Positions 1 to 10,427 of a DNA stretch of 64,000 bases are shown here, one piece after another. Positions within the stretch are counted from its first letter, which is position 1, and the number at the start of each line of letters is the position of its first letter. The position numbers and the translations under genes are program-made. The notes beneath the pieces were generated by a model. The model saw only the letters and a list, made by a program, of their open reading frames with translations, was not told the DNA's origin and ran no database searches. Source of the DNA: Pseudomonadota bacterium. Lineage in GTDB: Bacteria > Pseudomonadota > Gammaproteobacteria > Burkholderiales > Rhodocyclaceae. The stretch lies in assembly GCA_018241685.1 (NCBI GenBank), contig JAFEDJ010000031.1, positions 122,952 through 186,951 of the forward strand, written 5' to 3'.

Positions 1-726
1 GTTCCGCCGCAACTCAGCGAAAGCGGCCCTACCGAGTTGTCGGATCTGGCCCACGCCTTCAACCAGATGTCCCATGACCTGCAACAGCTCGATGCAGACC
101 GGGCCCTCATCCTGGCCGGCGTGTCCCACGACCTGCGTACGCCACTGGCCCGCCTGCGCCTGGGCATCGAAATGTGCGGTGCCGACCCGGCTGATATCGA
201 TGCAATGGTCTCCGATGTCGAGGATATGGACCGCATCATCGGCCAGTTCCTGGAGTTCTCGAAACTGGACGGCGGTGAAGCGCTAACCATGCTCGATCTT
301 TCCGAACTGGCTGCCGAACTAGTCACCCTGTATGCCCGCCGCGGTTACACGCTGGAACTCCGCAGCATCGGGCACGTCACCGCGGCGGCGCGGCCGCAGG
401 CCCTGCGGCGGGCAATAACGAACCTGATCGAGAACGCACTGCGCTACGCCGGCTCTCCCCCCGAATTGGAAATCGGTTCGGACCAGGGTCGGCCGACGAT
501 CCGTGTGCTCGATCGCGGCCCGGGCATTCCGGAAGCCGATATCGAACGCGTCAAACGCCCATTCACCCGCCTCGAATCCGCCCGTAGCAACACCAAGGGA
601 TCAGGGCTCGGCCTGGCCATCGTCGACCGCATCGTCCGGGGCCAGAACGGTGAATTCCGCCTGACGCCTCGACAGGGCGGCGGGCTGACGGCCAGCATTC
701 ATCTGCGAGCCACAACAAAAGCCTGA
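1..726 (+). CDS. sensor histidine kinase, C-terminal part (EnvZ/OmpR-system type)
   Basis: The gene enters the window already open: the reading frame is open from base 1, and its first visible residues (ELSDLAHAFNQM) look like the end of a HAMP linker, so the sensor domain and membrane helices lie upstream. The visible 241 residues hold the dimerisation/phosphoacceptor helix with SHDLRTPLARLR (His codon at 127-129), then an ATPase domain with an N box (RRAITNLIENALRYAG), a G1 box (DRGPGIPEAD) and a G2 box (KGSGLGLAIV). It would autophosphorylate and pass phosphate to a response regulator, which in this family is usually encoded just upstream, outside the window. The ligand cannot be judged because the sensor part is missing. 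Confidence 0.9.
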   Translation, partial: VPPQLSESGPTELSDLAHAFNQMSHDLQQLDADRALILAGVSHDLRTPLARLRLGIEMCGADPADIDAMVSDVEDMDRIIGQFLEFSKLDGGEALTMLDLSELAAELVTLYARRGYTLELRSIGHVTAAARPQALRRAITNLIENALRYAGSPPELEIGSDQGRPTIRVLDRGPGIPEADIERVKRPFTRLESARSNTKGSGLGLAIVDRIVRGQNGEFRLTPRQGGGLTASIHLRATTKA

Positions 727-772
727 GTTGAAGCTAGAATCGATGCTATCCCGTTCTGTTGGCGCCACACCC

Positions 773-1483
773 ATGATCCTGTTCCGCCAGTTCTTCGATC
801 CGAGCAGTTGCACGCTCAGCTATCTCCTGGCCGACCCAGTGACCGGCGATGCGGTCATCATCGACTCGGTCAAGGAGCACGTCGGGGCCTACATCAGTTT
901 TCTGCAGGAGCAGGAACTCCGGCTGGTCTGGGTCATGGAAACCCATGTGCATGCCGACCACATCACCGGCTCGGCCGGCCTGCGGGAAGTAACCGGCGCC
1001 CGTAGCGTCATCAGTGCCGGCGGCGGTGTTGGCTGTGCCGATCGCACGGTTGGCGACGGCGACGTCATCGTCTTCGGCAACGAAGTCATCCGAGTCATTC
1101 CCACACCGGGGCACACGCCGGGCTGTGTCACCTACCACTGGCGCGACCGCCTTTTCACGGGTGATGCCTTGATGATCGGCGGCTGCGGCCGCACCGACTT
1201 TCAGGGCGGTGATGCGGGCCAGCTGTACGACAGCATCACCGAACGCCTGTTCACCTTCCCGGAAGAAACCCTCGTTTATCCCGGCCACGATTACCGCGGC
1301 GCACGGGTCTCCAGCATCGGCCAGGAAAAGGGCAGCAATCCGCGCCTGGCCGGGCGCAATCGACAAGAATTCATCGATCTGATGGCCAGTCTTGGCCTGC
1401 CCCCGCCACGCATGATGGATGAAGCCTTACCTGCCAATCTGCGTTGCGGTCGTCCTGGAGAGTTGGATGTCCATGGAGCTTGA
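773..1483 (+). CDS. MBL-fold hydrolase, ETHE1-like persulfide dioxygenase
   Basis: A 236-residue metallo-beta-lactamase-fold protein. The metal-binding signature THVHADHITG, the GHTPGC segment and the later GDALMIGGCGRTDFQ and YPGHDY segments fit the ETHE1/persulfide dioxygenase branch, which oxidises glutathione persulfide to sulfite with one Fe(II), rather than glyoxalase II proper. An upstream TTG at 728 is in frame, but the ATG at 773 gives the usual family N-terminus (MILFRQFFDPSS), so I start there. It overlaps the following globin gene by 17 bases, suggesting coupled translation. A general GloB-like hydrolase is the alternative. Confidence 0.85.
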   Translation: MILFRQFFDPSSCTLSYLLADPVTGDAVIIDSVKEHVGAYISFLQEQELRLVWVMETHVHADHITGSAGLREVTGARSVISAGGGVGCADRTVGDGDVIVFGNEVIRVIPTPGHTPGCVTYHWRDRLFTGDALMIGGCGRTDFQGGDAGQLYDSITERLFTFPEETLVYPGHDYRGARVSSIGQEKGSNPRLAGRNRQEFIDLMASLGLPPPRMMDEALPANLRCGRPGELDVHGA

Positions 1484-1871
1484 ACCTCTGACCCCCTACA
1501 CCGAACTCGGCGGCGAAGAAACCATCCGCCGCCTCGTCCATCGTTTCTACGAACTCATGGACACCCTGCCTGAAGCATGGGATGTCCGCCAGATGCACCC
1601 CGAGGATCTGTCCGGTTCGGAAGAAAAGCTGTTCAAGTACCTCACCGGCTGGCTCGGCGGACCGCCGCTCTACGAGCGGGAATTCGGCCATCCCCGCCTG
1701 CGTGCGCGCCACCTTCCGTTTGCAATCGCGAGCCGGGAACGTGATCAGTGGCTGATGTGCATGGAAACCGCCTTCGACGAATGCCTCCCCCAAGGTCCGT
1801 TGAGAGACAAACTGTGGGCAGCCATCCTCGGCCTCGCCGATCACATGCGCAACCGCGTCGACCTCGGCTGA
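1467..1871 (+). CDS. group II truncated haemoglobin
   Basis: About 134 residues, the normal size of a truncated (2-on-2) globin. The segments [45 protein letters not shown] and [12 protein letters not shown] are the conserved core of group II truncated haemoglobins; the His in LRARH is the likely proximal haem ligand and the Trp in RDQWLMCM the G8 tryptophan. Such globins bind O2 with high affinity and are linked to oxygen or NO/peroxide chemistry. The start is placed at ATG 1467, preceded by GGAG; an in-frame ATG two codons later is possible. It sits inside the end of the sulfur dioxygenase gene, so the two oxygen-related genes are probably co-expressed. Confidence 0.9.
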   Translation: MSMELEPLTPYTELGGEETIRRLVHRFYELMDTLPEAWDVRQMHPEDLSGSEEKLFKYLTGWLGGPPLYEREFGHPRLRARHLPFAIASRERDQWLMCMETAFDECLPQGPLRDKLWAAILGLADHMRNRVDLG

Positions 1872-1923
1872 CGAACAAGCCAACGAAAGCCTTTCCCGCC
1901 TTGCATCCCTGATTTCTGCGCTG

Positions 1924-2460
1924 ATGAAATTTCTTTTCGACCTGTTTCCGATCATCCTCTTCTTCATTGCCTACAAGTTTGCCGGCATCTTTGCTGCAAC
2001 GGCAGTCGCCATCGCCGCCACCGTGGCGCAGATCGGATGGGTCTGGTTCCGCCACCGTAAGGTAGACACCATGCTGTGGGTCAGCCTCGTGATCGTCACC
2101 CTCTTCGGGGGCGCCACGCTGTTCTTCCAGAACCCGACCTTCATCAAGTGGAAACCTACCGTGCTGTACTGGTTCTTTGCCGGCTCCCTGCTGTTCTCCG
2201 CACAATTTCTTGGCAAGAACCTGATTCGCAGCCTGCTCGAGGCCCAGATGAAACTGCCCGACCGGCTGTGGGGCCGGCTCAACCTGGCCTGGGCCGCATT
2301 TTTTGGCGTGATGGGTGTCATCAATCTGTTCGTCGCCTACAACTATTCCGAAGACACCTGGGTCAACTTCAAGCTTTTCGGCGGCATGGGCCTGATGCTC
2401 GTGTTCGTGCTGGCCCAGGGAATGCTGCTGTCCCGTTACATCGAAGAGGAACCCAAATAA
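1924..2460 (+). CDS. yciB: septation protein A / YciB inner-membrane protein
   Basis: A 178-residue, very hydrophobic protein beginning [19 protein letters not shown], the typical YciB (IspZ) start, with about five membrane helices spread over the length. Family members sit in the inner membrane, contact divisome and elongasome proteins and affect envelope integrity and intracellular septation; the molecular activity is not settled. The conserved PTVLYWFFA and [20 protein letters not shown] regions are present. Its stop codon shares an A with the start of the next gene (TAATG), and the order yciB-yciI-bolA-ppiC is a common betaproteobacterial arrangement. Confidence 0.93.
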   Translation: MKFLFDLFPIILFFIAYKFAGIFAATAVAIAATVAQIGWVWFRHRKVDTMLWVSLVIVTLFGGATLFFQNPTFIKWKPTVLYWFFAGSLLFSAQFLGKNLIRSLLEAQMKLPDRLWGRLNLAWAAFFGVMGVINLFVAYNYSEDTWVNFKLFGGMGLMLVFVLAQGMLLSRYIEEEPK

Positions 2461-2759
2461 TGCTGTATGCCCTGATCGGCGAAGACGCCCCCAACTCCCT
2501 CGACAAGCGCATGGCCGTGCGCGCCGAGCATCTGGCACGCCTTCAGGCCCTGCAGGCTGAAGGCCGCCTCGTACTGGCCGGCCCCTGTCCGGCAGTTGAC
2601 TCTCCCGACCCCGGCCCGGCCGGCTTCACCGGCAGCGTGATCGTCGCCGAATTCCCCTCGCTGGCCGACGCCGAAGCCTGGGCGGCCGCCGATCCCTACT
2701 CCACCACCGGCGTCTTCGTGCGGTGCACTGTCAAGCCCTTCAAGAAGGTCCTGCCGTGA
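2460..2759 (+). CDS. YciI-family protein
   Basis: A 99-residue ferredoxin-fold (dimeric alpha/beta barrel) protein of the YciI family. The start [17 protein letters not shown], the central VLAGPCPA and the C-terminal [19 protein letters not shown] stretch are diagnostic; the conserved His in RAEHLARL and the Asp in AADPY form the putative active-site pair. No firm biochemical role is known for the family. The ATG overlaps the yciB stop by one base and the stop overlaps a GTG in front of the BolA gene, so it is in the middle of a translationally coupled operon. Confidence 0.9.
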   Translation: MLYALIGEDAPNSLDKRMAVRAEHLARLQALQAEGRLVLAGPCPAVDSPDPGPAGFTGSVIVAEFPSLADAEAWAAADPYSTTGVFVRCTVKPFKKVLP

Positions 2760-2764
2760 GCGTC

Positions 2765-3019
2765 ATGGACGACATCCGCCAGCGGCTTGCCGTGCTGGCA
2801 CCGTCCGCCATCGAACTGATCGATGACAGCCACCTGCACGCCGGCCATGCAGGTGCGCGCTCCGGCGGTGGGCACTACCGCCTCGCCATCGTGTCCGCGG
2901 CTTTCAGTGGCAAGAACACGGTTGCCCGCCACCGCCTGATTTACGACACCCTCGGCGACCTGATGCGCCGGGAAATCCATGCCTTGGCCATCCAGGCCAG
3001 GACACCCGACGAAAGTTGA
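2765..3019 (+). CDS. BolA/IbaG-family protein
   Basis: An 84-residue protein of the BolA family, with MDDIRQRLAVLAP, the conserved LIDDSHLHAGHAGA segment and KNTVARHRLIYDTLGDLM, which carries the helix-loop motif of the class. BolA proteins work with monothiol glutaredoxins in Fe-S cluster handling and can bind DNA. Two starts are possible: GTG at 2756 overlapping the yciI stop (GTGA), or ATG at 2765; the ATG gives the usual N-terminus. The His residues in HLHAGH are candidates for cluster ligation. Confidence 0.9.
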   Translation: MDDIRQRLAVLAPSAIELIDDSHLHAGHAGARSGGGHYRLAIVSAAFSGKNTVARHRLIYDTLGDLMRREIHALAIQARTPDES

Positions 3020-3051
3020 ATTTCAACCCGCTCCACCAGCAAGGAAAACTG

Positions 3052-3831
3052 ATGAAGATCATCCCGAGCCGCCTGGCTCTGTCCCTCCTCGCAGCCACCA
3101 TCGCGATTCCCGCCTTTGCCCAGAACGTGGCAACGGTCAACGGCACGGCCATTCCCCAAGCCCGCGCCGACGTGATGATCTCCGAGCAGAAGTCCCAGGG
3201 CGCTCCCGACTCCGAGCAGCTTCGCAACGCCGTGAAGGAAGAACTCGTGCGTCGCGAGGTGCTCGCCCAGGAAGCCCGCAAGAAGGGTTTCGAAAAATCC
3301 GCCGCCGTTCAGGCCCAAGTCGAGCTAGCCCGTCAGGCCGTGCTGATCCGCGCCTACCTGCAAGACTTCGTGAAGAGCCATCCGGTCACCGACGCCGAAG
3401 TGAAGGCCGAATACGACAAGATCAAGTCCCAGCTGGGTGACAAGGAATACAAGGCACGCCACATCCTCGTCGAGAAGGAAGACGAGGCCAAGGCCATCAT
3501 CGCCAAGCTCGAAAAGGGTGAGAAGTTCGAAGAGCTCGCCAAGCAGTCCAAGGACCCCGGCTCCAAGGACAAGGGCGGCGATCTCGGCTGGGCCAATCCG
3601 GCCGGCTTCGTCAAACCCTTCGCCGACGCGCTGACCAAGCTCGAAAAGGGCAAGATCACCACCACCCCGGTGAAGACCGATTTCGGCTATCACGTCATCA
3701 AGCTTGAAGACAGCCGGGCCCTCAAGGCACCGAGCTTCGACGAGGTGAAGGGGCAGATCAAGCAACGCCTCGAGCAGCAGCGCGTGGAACGTCACATCGC
3801 CGAGCTGCGCAGCAAGGCGGCGATCAAGTAA
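3052..3831 (+). CDS. periplasmic PpiC-type peptidyl-prolyl isomerase
   Basis: A 259-residue secreted parvulin. An N-terminal signal peptide (MKIIPSRLALSLLAATIAIP, cleavage near AFA-QN) is followed by a SurA-like helical chaperone region and a PpiC domain at about residues 130-225 with ARHILVE, GGDLGWANPAGFVKPF and TDFGYHVIKLED. It would isomerise prolyl bonds and assist folding in the periplasm. The start at ATG 3052 is preceded by AAGGAAAA; a longer upstream frame would destroy the signal peptide. A strong terminator follows the stop, so this gene ends the left-hand plus-strand operon. Confidence 0.92.
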   Translation: MKIIPSRLALSLLAATIAIPAFAQNVATVNGTAIPQARADVMISEQKSQGAPDSEQLRNAVKEELVRREVLAQEARKKGFEKSAAVQAQVELARQAVLIRAYLQDFVKSHPVTDAEVKAEYDKIKSQLGDKEYKARHILVEKEDEAKAIIAKLEKGEKFEELAKQSKDPGSKDKGGDLGWANPAGFVKPFADALTKLEKGKITTTPVKTDFGYHVIKLEDSRALKAPSFDEVKGQIKQRLEQQRVERHIAELRSKAAIK

Positions 3832-3851
3832 CAAACGCTGCCACGCAGATG

Positions 3852-3884
3852 ACAAAAAGCCGACGGAAACCGTCGGCTTTTTGT
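3852..3884. terminator. intrinsic terminator after the PpiC gene
   Basis: A perfect 15-bp inverted repeat (3852-3866 with 3870-3884, loop AAA) whose arms begin with A-rich and end with T-rich sequence. It can terminate transcription from either side and separates the plus-strand operon from purA, which converges on it. Confidence 0.9.
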
Positions 3885-3922
3885 TTGCCTTTCGTCCTGC
3901 AGCCCCGGCTCAACAAAAGCAA

Positions 3923-3969
3923 TTGGCCCGGATGACACCGTCCACCAGGGACGACACCATCCGGGCCAA
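3923..3969 (-). terminator. stem-loop after purA, probable terminator
   Basis: A perfect 12-bp inverted repeat (3923-3934 with 3958-3969) with a 23-base loop that can itself pair in part (GTCC with GGAC). On the minus strand it follows the purA stop by about 20 bases and leads into ATTGCTTTTGTTG, so it is a likely terminator for the hisZ-purA transcript, backed by the stronger hairpin beyond it. Confidence 0.6.
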
Positions 3970-3990
3970 GTCGGAAGCCGGAAACGTCGA

Positions 3991-5301
<1,311 letters not shown>

Positions 5302-5305
5302 CTAT

Positions 5306-6463
5306 TTACTCTCCCTGAAGCGGTTCAACCTGCCAGGCACCGCCCCGCAGAACCAGACGCCGGTCACAGCCGGCCTCGCGCCACGTGCCGACATGGCCGG
5401 GCAATTCAATCACTACGCTTTCGCCGTTGTCGCGCAAGGCGGCGATGGCCGCCTGGAGCTGCGGATCCCGCCCGCCCGGAGCCAGGACGGCACCCGGCAA
5501 TACGGGGTCGGCAACCTGCGCCGCAAGCTCGCGCAAATCCAGGCTGAAACCGGTAGCCGGACGACCGCGGCCAAAAGCCCGGCCTACACTGTCGTAACGC
5601 CCGCCGAGGGCGAGCGCGACAGGCGACTTGCCGCCGTAAGCCGCGAAGACTACCCCGCTGTGGTAATGATAGCCACGCAGATCAGCCAGATCGAAACTGA
5701 TGGGCAGACCTTCCAGCTCATCGGCCAGCCACTGGAGATCACTCAGCGCAGCCGCGATTTCAGTGTCGGCCGGCAGGATCTCGCGGGCACGCGCGAGCAC
5801 CTCGGCGCCCCCATACAGGGTCGGCAGGGCCAGCAGGGCTTCGCGGACATCGTCGGCGACACCGCTCAGCAGATCGCGCAAACCCGGCAGATCCTTGGCC
5901 TGCAGGCAATCGAACAGCGGCTCCTCTCGCTCCGCGCCGATACCGGCCTTGGCCACCAACGCTTTGAAAAGGCCCACGTGGCCGAGATCGATGCGCGACG
6001 TACCCACATCGGCGGCCTGCAGCGCTTCGGCGAGCAGACGGATCACTTCCGCGTCGGCCTCCCGGCCGGCGTGGCCGTAGATCTCGGCCCCCAGTTGGAG
6101 CGGCTCGCGGGTTGCCGTCAGCGACGACGGCACTGCGTGCGCAACGCTGCCGCAATAAGACAGGCGGGCAACGCCCTTCCGGTTGAGCAGGTGCGCATCG
6201 ATGCGCGCGACCTGAGGCGTGATGTCGGCCCGCACCCCCATCGTACGACCGGAAAGCTGGTCGACGAGCTTGAGAGTTTTCAGCTGGAGATCCTGACCGG
6301 CACCAGTCAGCAGGGACTCCAGGTATTCGAGCAGGGGCGGCGCGACGAGCTGATAACCGTTGAGACGGAAGGCGTCGAGCAGACGACGGCGCAGATCTTC
6401 CAGCTTGGCCGCTTCGGCGGGCAAAGCGTCCTGGATATATTCGGGTAGAACCCAACGCAACAT
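5306..6463 (-). CDS. hisZ: ATP phosphoribosyltransferase regulatory subunit HisZ
   Basis: A 385-residue class II aminoacyl-tRNA-synthetase-like protein that is not a synthetase. HisZ binds the short form of HisG and makes it active and histidine-sensitive in the first step of histidine synthesis. The N-terminus ([18 protein letters not shown]), [17 protein letters not shown] and [19 protein letters not shown] match HisZ; the real HisRS is a separate gene at 13548-14843. The longer upstream reading frame runs into the DUF2065 gene, so I start at ATG 6463. Its presence predicts a short HisG elsewhere in the genome. Confidence 0.95.
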   Translation of the reverse strand: MLRWVLPEYIQDALPAEAAKLEDLRRRLLDAFRLNGYQLVAPPLLEYLESLLTGAGQDLQLKTLKLVDQLSGRTMGVRADITPQVARIDAHLLNRKGVARLSYCGSVAHAVPSSLTATREPLQLGAEIYGHAGREADAEVIRLLAEALQAADVGTSRIDLGHVGLFKALVAKAGIGAEREEPLFDCLQAKDLPGLRDLLSGVADDVREALLALPTLYGGAEVLARAREILPADTEIAAALSDLQWLADELEGLPISFDLADLRGYHYHSGVVFAAYGGKSPVALALGGRYDSVGRAFGRGRPATGFSLDLRELAAQVADPVLPGAVLAPGGRDPQLQAAIAALRDNGESVVIELPGHVGTWREAGCDRRLVLRGGAWQVEPLQGE

Positions 6464-6474
6464 GGGGTAGCGCC

Positions 6475-6660
6475 TTACGAAAAAACGAATAGAACAACGA
6501 GGCCCAGCAGCATAGAGCCGAGGCCGACAAAACGGATCTGCCCGTCCGCCATGCGGATCAGACGGGCGAAAGTCTCCCTCCACAGGGCGGGCGCGACAAA
6601 GGGCACAGCGCCTTCAAGCACCAGCATCAGTGCGAAGGCGAGAATGAGCGAACGCCCCAT
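6475..6660 (-). CDS. DUF2065 small membrane protein
   Basis: A 61-residue protein with two hydrophobic helices (about residues 4-24 and 41-60) and the conserved middle [24 protein letters not shown]. This is the DUF2065 family, which in proteobacteria is nearly always found directly after hflC, as here (5 bases downstream). The function is not known; position suggests a role with the HflKC-FtsH complex, but that is inference. Confidence 0.88.
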   Translation of the reverse strand: MGRSLILAFALMLVLEGAVPFVAPALWRETFARLIRMADGQIRFVGLGSMLLGLVVLFVFS

Positions 6661-6665
6661 TATTA

Positions 6666-7577
6666 TTACTTCTTGCTCTTCCCGGACTCGCTACTGGCAG
6701 CAGCAGCCCGCCCGCCCGCACTCTTGAGATACTTGAAGAACTCGGAGTTGGGCTCCACGACCATCACATCCGACTTGCTCTTGAAGCTGCTCCGGTAAGC
6801 CTCAAGGCTGCGGTAGAAGGCAAAGAACTCGGGGTTCTGGCCGAAGGCCTGCGCATAGATCGCGGAAGCCTTGGCATCACCTTCACCCTTGACCTTCTGC
6901 GCATCACGGTAGGCTTCGGCGATGATCACTTCCCGTTGCTTGTCCGCGTCGGCCTTGATCTTTTCCGCCTCGGCACCACCCTGGGAGCGCAATTCATTGG
7001 CCACCCGCTTCCGCTCCGCCTCCATGCGACGATAAACGGACTCGGAAACCTCCACTGGCAAGTCAACGCGCTTGAGGCGGACATCGACGATCTGCACGCC
7101 GATCTTGCGGGCATCGAGGTCGGCCTTCACACGCATCTCGTCCATGATCTTCTCCCTCTCACCGGAAACGACCTCATGCACCGTGCGCTTGCCGAATTCT
7201 TCGCGCAGACCGGCGTTGACCGTCTGTTCGAGGCGCGTGCGGGCACGCGTCTCATCGCCCCCTACCGAGACATAGTAGAGCTTAGGGTCGACGATGCGCC
7301 ACTTCACGAAGAGGTCAACAAGGACGTTCTTCTTTTCCGACGTGATGAAACGCTCCGGCTCGGAGGTATCCATCGTCAGGATGCGCTTGTCGAAATAGCG
7401 GACGTTCTGGATCAGGGGAATCTTGAAATGCAGGCCCGGCTCGCTGATCTGCCCCTTCACCTCGCCAAGTTGGAAGACCAACGCATGCTGGCGCTGATCG
7501 ACCGTGAACAAGGACATGGACAACACAGCCACACCGAACAGGGCGGCACCGAAAATCAATGGCAGTCGTTCACGCAT
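6666..7577 (-). CDS. hflC: HflC, membrane protease modulator
   Basis: A 303-residue SPFH-domain protein with one N-terminal membrane helix (residues 5-24) and a mostly periplasmic body. With HflK it forms the large cage around FtsH and regulates membrane protein degradation. Visible hallmarks are VDQRQHALVFQLGEV, EPGLHFKIP, DMSEP-like TMDTSEPERFIT, and the coiled-coil segment RRMEAERKRVANELRSQGGA. The C-terminus is Lys/Ser-rich. Its ATG overlaps the hflK stop (ATGA), indicating translational coupling and 1:1 production. Confidence 0.96.
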   Translation of the reverse strand: MRERLPLIFGAALFGVAVLSMSLFTVDQRQHALVFQLGEVKGQISEPGLHFKIPLIQNVRYFDKRILTMDTSEPERFITSEKKNVLVDLFVKWRIVDPKLYYVSVGGDETRARTRLEQTVNAGLREEFGKRTVHEVVSGEREKIMDEMRVKADLDARKIGVQIVDVRLKRVDLPVEVSESVYRRMEAERKRVANELRSQGGAEAEKIKADADKQREVIIAEAYRDAQKVKGEGDAKASAIYAQAFGQNPEFFAFYRSLEAYRSSFKSKSDVMVVEPNSEFFKYLKSAGGRAAAASSESGKSKK

Positions 7578-8842
7578 CAGCGCTCTCCCCGCTCACGGTT
7601 ACGAGTGGCCTCACGGGTGCGGGACTCTCCCAGCAAAGCATCGGCACGCGGCGGAGCAATATTGCTCTCAGTCGTCGGCGAGGACACTGGACGACTGGTC
7701 TGCACCGGCTCGGCCGCTGGCGTAGCAGCCGGCACTGTCGTCTGCTGAATCAGCTTGTCCAGCGGCAGGTACAGCAGATTCCCACTGCTGCGGGCATCCA
7801 CCATGACCTTGGAGGTGTTGGAGAAGATCTGCTGCATGGTATCGATGTACATGCGCTGACGCGTCACTTCCGGCGCCTTGGCATATTCGGTGTAAACCTG
7901 CTTGAAGCGCGACGCGTCACCTTCGGCCTGGGCGACGACCCGCCCCTTGTAGGCGTCCGCCTCCTCGATGAGACGGGAGGCAGCACCACGGGCACGCGGA
8001 ATCACGTCATTGGCATAAGCCTGACCTTCGTTCTTCTGGCGCTCGCGATCCTGGCCGGCCTTCACCGCATCGTCGAAGGCCGCTTGGACCTGCTCTGGCG
8101 GCTGGGCATTCTGCATCGTCACCTTGCTGACCTGGATACCGGTCGAATAGCGATCGAGGATGTCCTGGGTCAGCTTCTGGGCGCTGGCGGCAACCTGCTC
8201 GCGGCCTTCGTAGAGCACGAAATCCATCTTGCTCTTGCCAACAATCTCGCGCACCGCCGTTTCCGCGGCCTGGATCACCGAATCATCTGAGTTGCGGTTG
8301 TTGAACAGATATTGCTGAGGATCCTTCAGGATGTATTGCACCGCGAACTGGATGTTCACGATGTTCTCATCGTCCGTCAGCATCAGGGCTTCCTTGAGCA
8401 CCTTGTTGCGCTCCGAGCCGCGATAGCCGATCTCGACCGTGCGCACTCCAGTCAGGTTAACCAACTCATGGGTCTGAATCGGATAAGGCAGGCGCCAGCG
8501 CAATCCGGGCTCAGTGGCCTCCTGGAAGCGGCCGAACTGCAGCACGATGCCGCGCTGGCTCGCGTCGACGATGTAGAAGCCGCTGGCCAGCCACACGACG
8601 GCCGCAAAAGCGGCAATCAGGCCGATGCCGCCACCAAACTGGCGCATGTTGAAATCGGGACTGCGATTGCCACCGTCTCCGCCCGATCCATTACCACGGC
8701 CGGAGTCACGCCCGAACATGCCGGACAGACGCCGGTTGAAGTCACGCCAGAGCTCCTCCAGATCGGGAGGTCCCTGATTTCCATCGCCGCCGCCGCGGTT
8801 GTCACCGCCGCGGTTACCCCATTTGGGATCGTTGAGAGACAT
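7577..8842 (-). CDS. hflK: HflK, membrane protease modulator
   Basis: A 421-residue partner of HflC. It has a Gly/Asn/Asp-rich cytoplasmic N-terminus (repeated GG, NRGG), one membrane helix around residues 80-100 (IGLIAAFAAVVWLASGFYIV), then an SPFH domain with DASQRGIVLQFGRF and EPGLRWRLPYPI and a helical region. The C-terminal tail is Pro/Arg/Ser-rich. I start at ATG 8842 (MSLNDPKWGNRGG), the usual HflK start, instead of the ATG 18 bases upstream. It lies between hflX and hflC in the classic hfq-hflX-hflK-hflC order. Confidence 0.96.
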   Translation of the reverse strand: MSLNDPKWGNRGGDNRGGGDGNQGPPDLEELWRDFNRRLSGMFGRDSGRGNGSGGDGGNRSPDFNMRQFGGGIGLIAAFAAVVWLASGFYIVDASQRGIVLQFGRFQEATEPGLRWRLPYPIQTHELVNLTGVRTVEIGYRGSERNKVLKEALMLTDDENIVNIQFAVQYILKDPQQYLFNNRNSDDSVIQAAETAVREIVGKSKMDFVLYEGREQVAASAQKLTQDILDRYSTGIQVSKVTMQNAQPPEQVQAAFDDAVKAGQDRERQKNEGQAYANDVIPRARGAASRLIEEADAYKGRVVAQAEGDASRFKQVYTEYAKAPEVTRQRMYIDTMQQIFSNTSKVMVDARSSGNLLYLPLDKLIQQTTVPAATPAAEPVQTSRPVSSPTTESNIAPPRADALLGESRTREATRNRERGER

Positions 8843-8899
8843 GAGAATGCCTGTGATCACAGTAAAAATCCGCTCCGGGAAGGTGATGGGAAGGATTCG

Positions 8900-10033
8900 T
8901 CAGACTGAATCCTGAGTTTCCGACGTGGCAGCCAATGGCGCCTTGTGAGCAAGTGCGATATCGGACAGCACTTGCCGCAGCAAACCGAGCCCCTCACCCG
9001 TCCTGGCGCTAAGCAAAACGCGCGAGATATTACCACACGCATCCCGCTGGACCTCCGGACTGGCCAGAGTCGCGTCGATCTTGTTCCAGATCTGGATCTG
9101 GGGGAGGCTGCCGGCACCGATTTCCTCGAGTACCGCATTGACCGCCGCAATCTGCCCTTCCCTGTCCTCACTCGATGAATCGACGACATGCAGCAGCACG
9201 TCCGCTGCCACCGTCTCCTCGAGCGTGGCGTGGAAAGCCGCGACGAGGGAATGGGGAAGGTCACGAATGAATCCGACCGTATCCGAGAGCACTATGTTCC
9301 CGGCATCCCCGAGAAAAAGTCGTCGTGACGTGGTGTCCAGCGTGGCGAAAAGCTGATCGGCCGCGTAAGCACCAGCCTTGGTCAGCGCATTGAACAGCGT
9401 GGATTTGCCCGCGTTGGTATAGCCCACCAAGGACACGGTGAGCACGTCGCGGCGCTCCCGGGCGCGGCGACGCACGCCGCGCTGGCGTTCGAGCTGGGTC
9501 AGACGGGACTTCAGCAGCTTGACGCGCTCACCGAGCAGGCGGCGGTCGGTTTCAAGCTGCTTCTCGCCGGGGCCGCGCAGGCCGATACCACCCTTCTGGC
9601 GCTCCAGGTGAGTCCAGCCCCTGACAAGGCGCGTGGAAAGGTGCTGCAACTGGGCCAGTTCGACCTGCAGCTTGCCCTCGTGGCTCTTGGCACGCAGCGC
9701 GAAGATGTCGAGGATCAGCGCGGAACGATCGATGACGCGGCGCTCCAGCACGCGCTCCAGATTGCGCTGCTGTGCCGCCGAAATGTCATGATTGAAGATG
9801 ACAATATCGGCCTCGTTGAGCTGCGCGGCCATCCGGATCTCATCGGCCTTGCCCTTGCCGATGTAGAGCGCCGGATCGGGCGCCTGCCTGCGGCACTGGA
9901 CGACACCGACGACGCTGGCACCAGCACTGCTGGCCAGCAGGCCGATTTCGGACAAGCGCTCTTCAATGCTGCCCTGACCAAAATCGACCTGAATCAGGAG
10001 CGCGCGGGTTCCCGTGGAAGGCCGGTCAAACAC
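8900..10033 (-). CDS. hflX: ribosome-associated GTPase HflX
   Basis: A 377-residue GTPase that splits stalled or hibernating ribosomes and is often tied to heat and antibiotic stress. The N-terminal nucleotide-binding domain contains YIGKGKADEI and NHDISAAQQRNLE; the middle has the GGIGLRGPGEKQLETDRR signature; the G domain has GYTNAGKST (P-loop), DTVGF and NKID. The most upstream codon supporting this frame is a GTG at 10033; no ATG lies close in front. It follows hfq by about 50 bases, consistent with co-transcription. Confidence 0.95.
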   Translation of the reverse strand: MFDRPSTGTRALLIQVDFGQGSIEERLSEIGLLASSAGASVVGVVQCRRQAPDPALYIGKGKADEIRMAAQLNEADIVIFNHDISAAQQRNLERVLERRVIDRSALILDIFALRAKSHEGKLQVELAQLQHLSTRLVRGWTHLERQKGGIGLRGPGEKQLETDRRLLGERVKLLKSRLTQLERQRGVRRRARERRDVLTVSLVGYTNAGKSTLFNALTKAGAYAADQLFATLDTTSRRLFLGDAGNIVLSDTVGFIRDLPHSLVAAFHATLEETVAADVLLHVVDSSSEDREGQIAAVNAVLEEIGAGSLPQIQIWNKIDATLASPEVQRDACGNISRVLLSARTGEGLGLLRQVLSDIALAHKAPLAATSETQDSV

Positions 10034-10084
10034 ACGCGAACCCGGATCGGAATAGGCCGCACTGCGGCCGGACGGTCACGGAAC

Positions 10085-10327
10085 TCAGCTCGCAGCCTCG
10101 TTCTGTTCCTGCTGAATATTGACGGGACGGGCCGGCACGACGGTGGAAATGGCGTGCTTGTAGACCATCTGGGTCACCGTGTTCTTCAGCAGAACGACGT
10201 ACTGGTCGAAAGACTCGACCTGCCCCTGCAGCTTGATGCCGTTCACGAGATAGATCGAAACGGGGACGTGTTCACGACGCAGGGCGTTGAGAAATGGATC
10301 TTGCAGGAGTTGCCCCTTATTGCTCAT
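10085..10327 (-). CDS. hfq: RNA chaperone Hfq
   Basis: An 80-residue Sm-like protein that forms a hexamer and matches small RNAs with mRNAs. The Sm1 region ([20 protein letters not shown]), the proximal-face residues around [11 protein letters not shown] and the Sm2 motif VYKHAIST are all intact; the C-terminal tail is short. A TATAAT-like -10 is visible upstream on this strand (10359-10364), so the gene probably has its own promoter although it lies in a der-hfq-hflX order. Its presence supports Hfq-dependent regulation in this organism, relevant to the RNA candidate at 19.7 kb. Confidence 0.98.
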   Translation of the reverse strand: MSNKGQLLQDPFLNALRREHVPVSIYLVNGIKLQGQVESFDQYVVLLKNTVTQMVYKHAISTVVPARPVNIQQEQNEAAS

Positions 10328-10427
10328 GTCATAACCTCTATGGTTTTAGTTTGGAATAATTATAGAGCCTTTTGCTGCACCGCCGCATCAGGCAGGCATC
10401 GGCTCGCAGGTGTGGAGAACAGGTTAC

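Noticed and set aside
1642..2538. 298-codon minus-strand frame opposite yciB
   Set aside because: Antisense to the globin and yciB genes, no motifs.
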